Shown: positions 12,311 through 25,559, counted from the first letter of the stretch. The stretch is 64,000 nt of DNA from Isoetes taiwanensis (GCA_021234155.1 JAJEKV010000918.1:1-64000); one strand, 5' to 3'. A program made the numbers and translations. The notes: generated from the letters alone by a model not told the origin.

Positions 12311-13527
12311 TCATATAGTGTATGCATCTAGGTGTTGTTTCTGCTGAAGGTTCCTTGACATATAGTGCCTGAGGTACTCCCCAAAAACAACTTCATTATA
12401 TTTTGGCACATGTGCCTTATCAACTAAAGGTGTTACTTTAGAGTCTAGAGCCGGTTGCACAAATGTGGCGAGGGAAAACCGAGACTCCGTTGTATTCAAG
12501 ACTCTGTGCTCAATGCTTTTGTACTTCCCATTTGTCAAGATCTGTCAAGTAAAGAAGATTTCAAAAAACAAGACTTGAATGTGAAAAGTTGTAATAATCA
12601 TGCTTTTTGTTAATACCTCGACTTGGTCTGCCAAAAATATGGACAAAACATTCGGCATTGGTTTTATGGCAATCCAGTTGCCATGATGGTTGATTTCTAA
12701 ACCAGAAACTTCATTCTGAAGCAAGATAGTAATGCCTCCTGGATCTGAGTGGTTCTTTACACCAATAGTAAGCTCTGGATTTGGACAAGGTGGGTAATGG
12801 TTTGCAAGCAATACCATCTTGTCACAGACCTTGGCTATATAATCCGGCTCAAGTTTTAGACTTTCTGAGATAGCAGCCAACAAAGAAGAGGAGAGTTTAT
12901 TCAAATGACTAGCATATTGTAATGTAGCCTCCCTGATAAGCTGTAAAGCATCAGTCCATGTCTTATAAAGTATGAAAAAATGAAGACTTACTTATAACAG
13001 GCTGGCTTCTGAGGCAAAGACTCCATAAATTTCGGTTCAAGGGGATGAATCGGATAGTCTCGCCATTCTAGAATGGACTCTTGTCTTGGATTAAAAGCTC
13101 GTTCAGAACCTCATGATCTGGATGGATCATTTGAATAGTAGAGTTTCTTCTCTTCAAAGGCAAGTCAAAGAATTGTTGTCTTTGCTTGCATCATTCAGAT
13201 TAACACACTTGATCACGGGGACCCCATGATTAAGGACCTAGAAAGAACACATAAAATATGATATAAACAATATATACGATATTTGATTAAAGCTACAAGA
13301 GCTACCTGAAAAAAACCCCATCTCTCGCAAGCATCTCCAATTGCATGGACCACTTCAGAATGGCCTGAAGTATGAAGCCTTGCAAGATCAATAAGTGGGA
13401 CTTGAAAGGAGCCTGCCATGTTGGTTAAAGGTCTAGTAGAAGGCTGGATGTAAATATCAGGCACTCTCACCATTCCAGAGTCGAGCAATGCCTTCACTCC
13501 CTTGATTTCATTCTTCATCTCAGCCAT
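12311..13527 (-). pseudogene. 2-oxoglutarate/Fe(II)-dependent dioxygenase, exon 2 frameshifted
   Basis: This paralog of the intact gene at 39.4-40.6 kb has the same four-exon layout: exon 1 13,306-13,527, exon 2 12,992-13,237, exon 3 12,617-12,932, exon 4 12,311-12,541, all with GT-AG introns. Exons 1, 3 and 4 are open, and exons 3-4 retain HSD, the second histidine (SIEHRV) and RFS. Exon 2 is 246 nt instead of 242 and contains several small indels and in-frame stops relative to the paralog (for example GTTAATCTGAATG where the paralog has GTTAATAGGAATG). Several breaks are not at CG sites, so genuine decay is likely, though sequencing error cannot be excluded. The intact family oxidises small molecules in hormone or secondary metabolism. 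Confidence 0.8.
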
Positions 13528-14095
13528 GCTCTACGTTCCTCCTCCATATTTCTTGTGCTTCTGATATACAATTTATAAAACAAAGGGAATGAAGGGTGAA
13601 AAACAAAACATGACATTCAAAATGTCTTTGTGGACCCGTTCCTTTCTGTCTTATCAGGCAACTAAGTTTGATGTGTCATGTCTCACCAATAAACCATCTT
13701 AACATGAAAATTAGCATAAAGAAAATGATGAAAAAGCCAAAGTATCTATAGACGAATATTTATAAATTGCTCTCTTCTTGAGATAAAATATACTTAATAT
13801 TGATTCAACTAGTAGGTTGAGTTGATAGATTTTAGTTTTCAATAAATTGAAAAGGAAAAAGTTCCAACCTTGTCGTTCTTAGGTAAGAGGGTGAGGTCAT
13901 CGTCTCATCATTCTTGCAAAGATTAGTGAGGTCATTCTTATGTGAGCAAAATGAAATCATCATCACTATGTATACTAGGGTCTTTACAAGGACAGTAAGA
14001 TATTAAAATTATATAGGAAGACAACTTGTATTGCAAAACAAAACGTTATGACATGACCACTTGTGTTGCAAAACAAAATGTTTCTACCAATATTT
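13528..14095 (-). promoter_or_regulatory. Upstream region of the minus-strand dioxygenase copy
   Basis: The minus strand carries TTTTATAAATTGTATATC about 35-55 bp before the start codon, a plausible TATA region matching the TTTTATAAACTGTATATAAG of the other copy. Further out, blocks with TTTTGTTTTGCAA.ACAAG (about 14,030-14,090) match about 39,010-39,070 upstream of the intact gene, showing the duplication included the promoter. Confidence 0.5.
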
Positions 14096-14557
14096 GGACT
14101 AACATGTTTGGCTTCTTGATATAATGGCGGGACAAAAAGAATGTAAGATACATAGGTATTTTGGAATATCCATTTGGGGCGTGAATATCCACCTAGATTG
14201 TAACAAAGAATTTATGGTAACCTTTGAGGCGGGAGTTTCCTCATAATGATACCTAGAAGAAATATTATGGAGGGCCAACAAATATTTTTTTATTTGTGGC
14301 TTTGCCATACATTTATACATCTTCCCATTTATTCACAACACACTTATTAATGAACTTTTGTATTATTGATTCTTGAACGTTAGATGCAGGGACATTCCAT
14401 GGAATATGTCAAGACATAGAATCTTGGCCCCTAATTAAAGCGCTTGACGCGGTCAAATGCTTCCATGGCTCTATTTTTTAGGGAACACTTCACCTTATGA
14501 ATTAACACGAATATAGAATTGACTTCAAAAATACGAATACATATCTTCATCTGTGGC

Positions 14558-14586
14558 TTCCTTCCTTCCTTCCTTCCTTCCTTCCT
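14558..14586. repeat. (TTCC)n microsatellite
   Basis: An uninterrupted TTCC tract of about seven units. It resembles the tail of the LINE end at 56.5 kb in unit sequence, but the LINE 3' hairpin is not seen beside it. Confidence 0.85.
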
Positions 14587-14689
14587 GTTCAAGCCGTATA
14601 GCCTCCACCAAAAATGTCTTGCATATAAAAAGAAGATGCAAGATACACAACAACAAAATGGCCATTTAGCGATGTGGAGTTGCGACATC

Positions 14690-14835
14690 TGAGTCACATG
14701 ACATCATATGTGACGTGACTGTGTCACACCAACATCGCTATTGACGTCGCACTTGCGATGTCACGTGATTTACATGTCGCATGCTACGTCATCTGCGACA
14801 TGGGACGTGCCACATGCAAAGTCTACAATCACTTT
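14690..14835. repeat. Cluster of ACGT-core palindromic motifs
   Basis: Within about 140 bp occur TGTGACGTGAC, TTGACGTCGC, GTCACGTGA, CTACGTCATC and GGGACGTGCC, interleaved with TGCGACAT/ATGTCGCA in both orientations. The ACGT cores match bZIP/bHLH-type sites, but the reverse-complement words also resemble transposon subterminal repeats. No adjacent gene supports a promoter role. Confidence 0.45.
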
Positions 14836-14965
14836 GCTATTCATGACGGGGTCGCATGATATGGTGGTGCTCGGGGGAGTGGTTGTAGGGCTTGAGAAAA
14901 GAGAAAGAATGGTCTTTAGAGAACTAATTCCTATGGTGTAGGGGAAGTTATAATAATCCTAAAAG

Positions 14966-15377
14966 GAATAGAATAGAATAGAATATGATTTTATCGTCCC
15001 GCGAGGAGACCAAGCGGCCTATGGGACCCAAGTACAAAGAGAGAGCGTGAGCGTATTACTACCGGGATTAAAAACCCACGCGAGAAGGGTTTAGGGGAAA
15101 AACCTTAGTAGCAATAAGGATGCCGACATATCTTGCATGATTAGTTATACATAATCACAAATCTGGTGAGGTTAATGTGGGGCCAGGGGCATACCGAGTT
15201 AAGTGTATCATTACCTCTGGGAGGTGCGCATCCCAACAAAGCCTACGGAGGCCCGTTGCTCATTAACTCATGCAAGGCTCCATGGGGCAACTAACCGAGA
15301 GCATATCAGAGGCAGGATATGCTCTTTTGACGGGCACGGAGGGCGTGACTTTCATCCTCAATGCATTGGCCCGGCTA
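14966..15377 (-). mobile_element. 5'-truncated LINE 3' end with (TATTC)n tail
   Basis: Reading the minus strand, a 3' untranslated region ends in a hairpin (15,027-14,996, outer stem GTCCC/GGGAC, inner GGCC-GCTT-GGTC), then CGATAAAATCA and a (TATTC)n tail (14,985-14,966). The hairpin and preceding sequence (including AACCC and TTTTTCCCC words) match the element at 56.5 kb and, more loosely, the LINE at 32.1 kb. The upper boundary is uncertain and is set at the start of the LTR array. Confidence 0.6.
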
Positions 15378-17817
15378 TGGCGAAGCTGTAGAGTTGACCC
15401 TCTAGGCAGCTTCGGGATCTTGTCAATACTTCGCTAATTCTAGGTTGGTATGACAAACAATTGAATATGGTGAAGAATTGAATCTTCCTCTTGCACTAAA
15501 TTGCACACTCAAAACTCAATGAGCAAATACTTGATATCTCCATATAATCAAATAACATTAACATCCAAAGAATCCATATTCTCAATGGTTCACCGGCATC
15601 CATGTTAGCAACTCAATCCTAGAAGCTTCTGCCTATCCATGAGCCACAACTTGTTGGTGCCATCGCCTTTTTTTTTGCACATGCACTCAGGGGTTAGTCC
15701 TCGTGACTAAGTGGGGATCCACGGTTGCCCTCTGCATGCATGGAAATACTCTGCCGGAATCTTGGATAGCAAACATAACAATTCAAAGACACAAGAACCT
15801 ATGGTGCAACGCTAGACTATGACAATAAAGAAAACATCATGAACATCAAGAGCAAAGAACATAACTTGAGTATCAAACCATCATAAACAAACTCAGGGAC
15901 AATGGGTAGCTCGGCCCAGCCTACATCCTGAGGCCACATTAGCGACATGTTGCCCGACCCGCTTACATTCCAAGCCCACAGTGGCGGTGGTGGGGGTGAA
16001 CCTAAATATCGCGCTATACCCTCATTACCGTCGGCGCTTTGGAGGGACCTCTTACCATGGGGTTTCACAAGGTTGACTTACGTAGCAATCCCCGCGGGGA
16101 GAATCCAAGCCCGCGTCACGAGCACAAGAACCCAGGAGAATCACAGATGAACATGAGCATCCGGAGCAAACCTAGGCCACCTTAGAACCTAGAAGCCCGA
16201 CCGGAGGTTCAAATACATAACAAATACCAAACCAGCGATTGGAACAATGCAAAGACCATGAGATGTGGGTTCATTAGAGAATTTACAATAAATGTGCCTA
16301 GATCATACTCTTAGCCCTTGCGAGGTTGCCCATACAACCTAACCATGCGAAGTAGCTAACTCTTTGGTGAAGATCATGATCACAATACAAACATGTGGAG
16401 GAAGTTATTCATGAGCGGCATCATTGATGTAGCTTCAATACCTATATCGTTCTTGATCAAGAAAAGATACTAACATCTTCTATAATGCAAAACTTACCTC
16501 GAAACCATCTTCCCATGAGGAATACAACGTTCCATAACGTTTATACTTTGAATCCATTAGCTATGATGCTCTTGATAAAATACAATGCAACAACTTGAAA
16601 ACTACGATTCGAATCGGACTAAACTGTACTTCATGCTATAGTCACATTCGAAACCCCAAGCTTCACATGGCTCTCCTTGTACCAATATGGACCCGTCTCA
16701 ATCTCAATAATCCTTGATGTCGGATGACCGCTTATTCCTATTTCCAAGATCCACATGCGAACTTGATCTTTGAAATCCTTGATCTTGGGGGTCGTTGGCG
16801 GCTCTACATCGTGCTAGACTACTTCTCGGCATTAGCCCGATCTCCATGAGCTAAGAAAGATACTTTATCCCAAACCTTAGAATTTTACCATAGTTAGACA
16901 ATTATCAAACAATGCATATTCTTACTATTATGATTATTACGCTTTCGGCTCTTCATGCTCCGATCTCTCTGGCTGCTAGCTCGAATGCAACCCAATTCCA
17001 TCTATGAGGACTTAGCTTCATACTAGGACATGCAAATAAATTGAGAAAGGCAGCAAATACAAGACCAACAAAATAAAGCACAAAACCAAAATGACAAAAA
17101 CATAACATGAACACAAAATGGCGTTGGAGGCTTCGGTCGGACCAGATCAATCTAATTACGCCTTTTTTTAAAGTTTCCATCTTTGAATCGGTGCTCTTCA
17201 TGTAATATTCAGCCATTCTTGACTTAAAATCAGCCTTCTGGGATGTTTCCAATCATTGATTTTCTTCTCTAGCCTTATGAGTCTCCCAACAAATTCATAA
17301 TCTATCATATTTGCATGCAAAAATCGTAATGTGAGACTAATCATGGCAGCTCATAGCACACCTCAATTGATCAAAAGCAAACCCCCACCTGATAATTTCT
17401 TTCCACATAGACCTCTGGACCCCTTGTAATTGATTAGCCTCCAAAGATCGTCTTCTAGCTCAAGAAGCAACCTGTAAGAAGAATAGGCATAGTGCAGTCA
17501 ATTCTGACTCAGCATCACTATTTCTGTAATAACTTTTGCATACGGATGAGTTTCGGCTTGATCAGACCATTCCGGAAAGCTTACTTAAAGACCTTTCCAA
17601 CAAAGAAAAATCACCGAAAAGGATCGAGGTCTTTAGGAGATATGATGCTTCAAATTCGGGCTCCAAAACTGCCGAAATTGCTCCCCTACCTTCATGCTCT
17701 GCAATAAACCTTTCTCCAAAGAGATAAAACCCTAATCTCATGCTGTATATATGCCATGAATATGTATATACATACATAAATAGGTATATTGACCCATTAG
17801 GTGGCCAGGGACATTCT
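15378..17817 (-). mobile_element. LTR copy 1 of a three-LTR non-autonomous array
   Basis: This ~2.44-kb block aligns along its length with 18,210-20,635 and 21,017-23,469. On the + strand it begins TGGCGAAGC (other copies TGACGAGCC/TGGCCGAGC) and ends near GGCCAGGGACATTCTG (other copies GGACCGTTACAGT). AT-rich stretches of over 80 bp are identical in all three copies, whereas differences cluster around CG. No primer site precedes it on the low-coordinate side, so this is the outer, downstream LTR in minus orientation. Confidence 0.75.
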
Positions 17818-18209
17818 GATCTCCCCTTCTAAAAATTAACCCATGTCCTCATGGGTGCGTGATAGACCCCCTTTTTGAAGCATTTCTTGATTCAAATCTC
17901 GGATCAAGCATAGCTCAACTCAACTCAAAACTTCAGCTCATGTAGCAACTTACTCTACCACGATCATATTCCAATCTTACCCGGCACCATCTTACAATTG
18001 CTATCATCTTCTTGAACATGCCACAAGAAAGACCTTACCTTCAACATCGGCTTGCCTTGGCATCTTCATGCTAACCACCTCTAGATATTGCTTATCCCCT
18101 CAGAGGATACCATCTCTTCATGTCTCCGAAAGAAATATCATTAGCATCACAATGCCACAACCAAACAAGCCAACTCCCAAAGATCCAAGATTGCTCACGA
18201 TACCAACTA
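17818..18209 (-). mobile_element. Short internal region 1 of the LTR array
   Basis: About 390 bp joins LTR copies 1 and 2. On the minus strand it starts next to a tRNA-Met-type primer site (GGTATC..GAGC, interrupted by one miscalled position at about 18,196-18,205) and ends with the purine tract AGAAGGGGAG at about 17,821-17,831. No gag or pol is present. Confidence 0.7.
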
Positions 18210-20635
18210 TGGCCGAGCACGCCGAGTTGACCCTCTAGGCAACTTCGGGGATCTTGTCAATACTACGCTAATTCTAGGTTGGTATGACAAACAATTGAAT
18301 ATGGTGAAGAATTGAATCTTCCTCTTGCCTGACTAAATTGCACACTCAAAACTCAATGAGCAAATACTTGATATCTCCATATAATCAAATAACATTAACA
18401 TCCAAAGAATCCATATTCTCAATGGTTAAAGCATCCATGTTAGCAACTCAATCCTAGAAGCTTCGCCTATCCATGAGCCACAGGCCCTGGTGCCATCGCC
18501 TTGCTTTTCAGCGCACATGCACTCGGGGTTAGTCCTCGTGACTAAGTGGGGATCCCGGCTGCCCTCGCATGCATGGAAATACTACACGGAATCTTGGATA
18601 GCAAACATAACAATTCAAAGACACAAGAACCTATGGTGCAACGCTAGACTATGACAATAAAGAAAACATCATGAACATCAAGAGCAAAGAACATAACCAG
18701 TATCAAACCATCATAAACAAACTCCGGGACAATGGGTAGCTCAGCCCGACCTACATACATGCCTGTTAGCGACATGTTGCCCACCCGACTTACATTCAAG
18801 CCCTCAGCGGTGGTGGGGTGAACCTCGTATCGCCCATACCCTCTCACGTCCCGGCCTTTGGAGGACCTCTTACCATGGGGTTTCACAAGAGTTGACTTAC
18901 GTGGCAATCGCCCGGAGAACTAACGCCCGGTGTCCGCAGAGCACAAGAACCACAGAGAATCACGGATGAACATGAGCATGCGAGCAACCTAGGCCACAGA
19001 ACCTAGAAGCCCGACCAGGAGGTTCAAATACATAACAAATACCAAACCAACGGTGGAACAATGCAAAGACCATGAGATGTGGGTTCATTAGAGAATTTAC
19101 AATAAATGTGCCTAGATCATACTCTTAGCCCTGCTTAGGGTTGCCCATACAACCTAACCATGCGAAGTAGCTAACTCATTCGGTGAAGATCATGATCACA
19201 ATACAAACATGTGGAGGAAGTTATGAGCCCGTTTGTCATTGATGTAGCTTCAATACCTATATCGTTCTTGATCAAGGAAAGATACTAACATCTTCTATAA
19301 TGCAAAACTTACCTCAAAACCATCTTCCCATGAGGAATACAACGTTCCATAACGTTTATACTTTGAATCCATTAGCTATGATGCTCTTGATAAAATACAA
19401 TGCAACAACTTGAAAACTTACGATTCGCACTTTTCGGACTATTTGTACTTCATGCTATAGTCACATTGAAACCCCCAAACTTCACATGGCTCTCCTTGTA
19501 CCAATATGGACCCGTCTCAATCTCAATAATCCTTGATGTCGGATGACCGCTTATTCCTATTTCAAGATCCACATGCGAACTTGATGCTGAAATCCTTGAT
19601 CTTGGGGTCGTTGGGCTCTACATCGTGCTAGACTACTTCTCAGCATTAGCCCGATCTCCATGAGCTAAGAAAGATACTTTATCCCAAACCTTAGAATTTT
19701 ACCATAGTTAGACAATTATCAAACAATGCATATTCTTACTATTATGATTATTACGCTCAGCTCTTCATGCTCCGATCTCCCTCAACGCTAAGCTCGAAAT
19801 GCAACCCAATTCCATCTATGAGGACTTAGCTTCATACTAGGACATGCAAATAAATTGAGAAAGGCAGCAAATACAAGACCAACAAAATAAAGCACAAAAC
19901 CAAAATGACAAAACATAACATGAACACAAAATGGCGTTGGAGAGAGCCGGTCTTGCAGGCCGGATCAATCTAATTCCTTTTTTTAAAGTTTCCATGCTGA
20001 ATCGGTTGCTCTTCATGTAATATTCAGCCATTCTTGACTTAAAATCAGCCTTACGAGGGATGTTTCCAATCATTGATTTTCTTCTCTAGCCTTATGAGTC
20101 TCCAACAAATTCATAATCTATCATATTTGCATGCAAAAATCATGCATAACTAATCATGGCAGCTCATAGCACACCTCAATTGATCAAAAGCAAAACCCCA
20201 CCTGATAATTTCTTTCCACATAGACCTCTGGACCCCTTGTAATTGATTGCGCCTCCAAAGATCGTCTTCTAGCTCCAAGAAGCAAACTGTAGAAGAATAG
20301 GCATAGTGCAGTCAATTCTGACTCAGCATCACTATTTCTGTAATAACTTTTGCATACGGATGAGTTTCGGCTTGATCAGACCCATTCCGGAAAGCTTACT
20401 TAAAGACCTTTCCAACAAAAGAAAAATCACCTGAAAAGGATCTCGGGTCGCCGAGATATGATGCTTCAAATTTCGGGCTCCAAAACTGCCCAGAATTGCT
20501 CCCTACCTTCATGCTCTGCAATAAACCTTTCTCCAAAGAGATAAAACCCTAATCTCATGCTGTATATATGCCATGAATATGTATATACATACATAAATAG
20601 GTATATTGACCCATTAGGTGGCCAGGACCGTTACA
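18210..20635 (-). mobile_element. LTR copy 2 of a three-LTR non-autonomous array
   Basis: The middle LTR (~2.43 kb) lies between the two short internal regions, so it serves at once as 3' LTR of one unit and 5' LTR of the next. The + strand end is ...GGACCGTTACA, giving a minus-strand LTR start of TGTAACGG directly after the polypurine tract. Start-to-start spacing to copy 1 is 2,832 bp and to copy 3 is 2,807 bp. Confidence 0.8.
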
Positions 20636-21016
20636 GTCTCCCCTTCTAAAAATTAACCCATGTCCTCATGGGAAGTGATAAATTCTTGAAGCATTTCTTG
20701 ATTCAAATCTCAGATCAAGCATAGCTCAACTCAACTCAAAACTTCAGCTCATGTAGCAACTTACTCTACCACGATCATATTCCAATCTTACCAGCACCAT
20801 CTTACAATTGCTATCATCTTACTGAACATGCCACAAGAAAGACCTTACCTTCAACATCGCTTGCCTTGGCATCTTCATGCTAACCACCTCTAGATATTGC
20901 TTATCCCTCCGAGGATACCATCTCTTCATGTCTCTGAAAGAAATATCATTAGCATCACAATGCCACAACCAAACAAGCCAACTCCCAAAGATCCAAGATT
21001 GCTCTGATACCAACTA
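20636..21016 (-). mobile_element. Short internal region 2 with primer site and polypurine tract
   Basis: This 381-bp internal region is complete. On the minus strand it begins TAG-TTGGTATCAGAGC (21,016-21,001), complementary to the 3' end of initiator tRNA-Met, and ends with the polypurine tract AGAAGGGGAGAC (20,647-20,636). Just before the tract, one frame reads HEDMG then stop then FLEGETVT, which looks like the very end of a lost pol frame. A 64-codon frame (20,819-21,013) near the primer site is the only other open stretch. The arrangement is an element whose coding domain was deleted. Confidence 0.75.
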
Positions 21017-23469
21017 TGACGAGCCTGCCGAGTTGACCCTCTAGGCAACTCGGGATCTTGTCAATACTACGCTAATTCTAGGTTGGTATGACAAACAATT
21101 GAATATGGTGAAGAATTGAATCTTCCTCTTGCACAGCTAAATTGCACACTCAAAACTCAATGAGCAAATACTTGATATCTCCATATAATCAAATAACATT
21201 AACATCCAAAGAATCCATATTCTCAATGGTTACAGCATCCATGTTAGCAACTCAATCCTAGAAGCTTCTCGCCTATCCATGAGCCACAACAGCGCTGGTG
21301 CCATCGCCTTGCTTTTTCACTGCACATGCACTCACTGGGGTTAGTCCTCGTGACTAAGTGGGGATCCCTGGCTGCCTCTGCATGCATGGAAATACTCTGG
21401 AATCTTGGATAGCAAACATAACAATTCAAAGACACAAGAACCTATGGTGCAACGCTAGACTATGACAATAAAGAAAACATCATGAACATCAAGAGCAAAG
21501 AACATAACCAGAGTATCAAACCATCATAAACAAACTCGGGACAATGGGTAGCTCAGCCAGCCTACATACATGCCCCTGTTAGCGACATGTTGCCCAAACC
21601 CTTACATTCCAAGCCCCGTGGCGGTGGTGGGGTGAACCTCAGATAAAGATACCCTCTCGACCCACGCCCGCACTGGAGGACCTCTTACCATGGGGTTTCA
21701 CAAGAGTTGACTTTACGTAGCAATCCCCGCCAGGAGAACTAAGCCGGTGTCCGCAGAGCACAAGAACCCTGAGAGAATCAGGATGAACATGAGCATGCGG
21801 GAGCAACCTAGGCCACCAACCTAGAAGCCCGACCGGAGGTTCCAAATACATAACAAATACCAAACCAACAGTGGAACAATGCAAAGACCATGAGATGTGG
21901 GTTCATTAGAGAATTTACAATAAATGTGCCTAGATCATACTCTTAGCCCTTGCCGAGGTTGCCCATACAACCTAACCATGCCGAAGTAGCTAACTCATTG
22001 GTGAAGATCATGATCACAATACAAACATGTGGAGGAAGTTATGCCCCGACCAGCCATTGATGTAGCTTCAATACCTATATACGTTACTGATCAAGGAAAG
22101 ATACTAACATCTTCTATAATGCAAAACTTACCTCGAAACCATCTTCCCATGAGGAATACAACGTTCCATAACGTTTATACTTTGAATCCATTAGCTATGA
22201 TGCTCTTGATAAAATACAATGCAACAACTTGAAAACTTACAGGTTACGCTTTTCGGACTAGTCGCACTTCATGCTATAGTCACATTCGGAAACCCCCAAG
22301 CTTCACATGGCTCTCCTTGTACCAATATGGACCCGTCTCAATCTCAATAATCCTTGATGTCGAGATGACCGCTTATTCCTATTTCAAGATCCACATGCGA
22401 ACTTGATTTGAAATCCTTGATGCCGAGGGGGTGCGTTGCGCTCTACATCTGTGCTAGACTACTTCTCAGCATTAGCCCCATCTCCATGAGCTAAGAAAGA
22501 TACTTTATCCCAAACCTTAGAATTTTACCATAGTTAGACAATTATCAAACAATGCATATTCTTACTATTATGATTATTCTGCTCAGCTCTTCATGCTCCG
22601 ATCTCCTCTGCTGCTAAGCTCGAATGCAACCCAATTCCATCTATGAGGACTTAGCTTCATACTAGGACATGCAAATAAATTGAGAAAGGCAGCAAATACA
22701 AGACCAACAAAATAAAAGCACAAAACCAAAATGACAAAAAACATAACATGAACACAAAATGGCGTTGGAGAGCTCGGTGCCGACCAGATCCAATCTAATT
22801 CTGCCTTTTTTTAAAGTTTCCATGCTGAATCGGTGCTCTTCATGTAATATTCAGCCATTCTTGACTTAAAATCAGCCTTACAGGGATGTTTCCAATCATT
22901 GATTTTCTTCTCTAGCCTTATGAGTCTCCAACAAATTCATAATCTATCATATTTGCATGCAAAAAATCATGCTTGGACTAATCATGGCAGCTCATAGCAC
23001 ACCTCAATTGATCAAAAGCAAAACCCCACCTGATAATTTCTTTCCACATAGACCTCTGGACCCCTTTGTAATTGATTGCGCCTCCAAAGATCGTCTTCTA
23101 GCTCCAAGAAGCAAAGCTGAGAAGAATAGGCATAGTGCAGTCAATTCTGACTCAGCATCACTATTTCTGTACTAACTTTTGCATACGGATGAGTTTCGGC
23201 TTGATCAGAACCATTCCGGAAAGCTTACTTAAAGACCTTTCCAACAAAAGAAAAATCACCTGAAAAGGATCTCGGGTCGCCGAGATATGATGCTTCAAAT
23301 TTCGGGCTCCAAAACTGCCCGGAATTGCTCCCTACCTTCATGCTCTCTAGAATAAACCTTTCTCCAAAGAGATAAAACCCTAATCTCATATGCTGTATAT
23401 ATGCCATGAATATGTATATACATACATAAATAGGTATATTGACCCATTAGGTGGCTGGGGACCCGTTAC
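21017..23469 (-). mobile_element. LTR copy 3 of the array (upstream LTR in minus orientation)
   Basis: The best-bounded LTR (2,453 bp): + strand TGACGAGCC...ACCCGTTACA, with the primer site immediately below and unrelated DNA (ACAAAGACGACGG) above. A TATATATA-type motif at about 23,396-23,403 lies only ~70 bp from the LTR start on the minus strand and may be the promoter, implying a short U3 and a very long R-U5. The five bases flanking the array (GGCTA on the left, ACAAA on the right) do not match, so no target duplication brackets it. Confidence 0.8.
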
Positions 23470-25550
23470 AACAAAGACGACGGACTCGTCCTCACGCGAC
23501 TCCGAATCCATCTCCCTCGTCTCCAATGCGGAGGTGGTGTGCACTCGTGCCAATGGAAGCAATCACCTGGCGGCTTTTCATGGGTAGATGGGTGCGCGGT
23601 AGTGGTGTGGGCCCCTCGTGAGCATGGGATTAACCTGCTGTCGATAATTTGCCACCTTGACATGTGGCACTCCTTATATACAACGAAAGAATCCACCAAA
23701 GTATTATTAGTTGATCTACACCAATTTAAAACAGTGATTCATTCATTGTTAATATTAGATAACCGCTCATTAGGATAAAGAGGACATGAATGCTTGCAGC
23801 CAATTGAATAGCGATCTAGCAATCAAGCAATCTAGCTTAGAAGCATGGGACACAAATCATTAGCAACATAATCAAATGGCATATAGACCTTGAATGATGG
23901 CATGCATGCTGAGATGCTATGCATCCTCCTCGAAAGAAAAAAATTCAATCCCTATGTCAAAGGATCAGAGAGGTCATTCCCATATGAGAACAAAAAGAAA
24001 ATATGATTCAAATGTCTAAACAAAATGAACAAAATGTTCGCTGAACGTGTATACATCATGGATATGACATGCAAAGTTGTTGGAGCAAGCTAGACCAAGG
24101 CATAACAACGTCAAGTACCATATAATGCTAGATTGATGTAACTTGACAAGCACCTAGAAGAAAATATCATCAAAAAGCAATTAAGAACACTCGACTTTTT
24201 AATGAAAAGCCATGGTGCCATTGCTAATTCTTGCTCTTACGGCTAAACTTCAGGATACTGGATAGGTGCGTTGTGTATGCTTTAGTCGTTGTAGATGGGA
24301 GGATGCACCGCAAACAACACAACAGTAAAACGCGTCAATGATGTGCATCCATGAATAGAAATAAGTTAAAAAGTGAATATGTTAAATTTACAAACGCAGA
24401 GATTAATTCGAGGAGCCTATTATCACGCACATTAGGCTTCACAACAAAAGAGATTGATCAAGCAAGCTATCCGTGATATTCACCTAAATGTCAAAAATTC
24501 AAACTTTCCCCTAAGCTTTTGTTTTTTTTTTTTCCAAATGAACTTCTCCAAACGAGAAGTAGAGCAGTCAATTGGATCTATCCTTGCAATTAAGTGTAGT
24601 GCATGCATGGAAAATTTTGGTCTTCTTGTGAAAGCACAAAGGAGAGCAAGCTAGTATTATTTAAACATGAAAGTCTAGAACAATCCTCTATATGTAGTGC
24701 ATCGAGAACATTCTAGATTGTAATCTAGAGACTATAAGTGAAAATCACCAAGAGGACTATCTATACCTCTTAAATTACAATGACTTGTCTTGCAAGCGAT
24801 CCCTATAAAATAACGATCCCTATAAAATGCCAGGGGTGCTCTTATCAATTCGGCCTCGAAAAAGAATTAGAAAAACAATCAGATATGTACATATGGGCCT
24901 AGCAAAATTACAATGGCATGTCTATGATACAGATAATGGGAAATCTTGGCAAGCATATAACAAAATCAAATCAACCTTCAGAAAAAGCATAAACCCTAAA
25001 TGCTTCACACCTTGGTAGATTTTGATCAATCTGATCCCCCGAACCGATCCTCCATGGCTTGAGAAATTGTGGCATGGATTCTCTTTGCCATAAAAAACAT
25101 AAGGACCCCAAAAATCACAAACGAAACAACTACTCCGATTTTTGGAAAATCGAAAATTTTCAGTAAGCAAGCTCTCCTCGCAGATGATCCGACAATCCGG
25201 GCTTTTTTTTTCCCTTAGGTCTTCTTACGCGGATCATCAGCTACAATCTATATGGCAGATGCTTGAAATCACATGGATGTAGGATCATTCGACACCTTTG
25301 CAGTTTCCAATCGTGGAGCAGGGCGGATGAGACTGTCCACGAAACCAAAAAACCCTTGAAAATGATACCATAAAAACTTGTCCCGATTTTTGGAAGGACG
25401 GAAATATTTTCCGGCGCCGAAAACCCACGAAATCTTATGAAATCAATTAAAAAAAAATGCAAAAACATTTTCGGGACATCGGAAAAACCGAATTTAAACA
25501 ATAGGATTTTGAACCATGATTGACTTTCCTAGGCTACTAGAAATATTCCA
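23470..25550. other. Stretch without supportable genes
   Basis: A GC-richer segment (23,470-23,660) follows the LTR array and has short open frames on both strands but no recognisable domain. The remainder is AT-rich. Two diverged copies of a short segment containing CCGATTTTTGGAA (about 25,134 and 25,383) share surrounding context. Nothing here can be called a gene. Confidence 0.5.
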
Positions 25551-25559
25551 TGGATGCAC

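Noticed and set aside
15378-23469. Classical satellite interpretation of the 2.8-kb repeats
   Set aside because: TG...CA boundaries, a tRNA-Met primer site and a polypurine tract at the expected places identify LTR retrotransposon structure instead.
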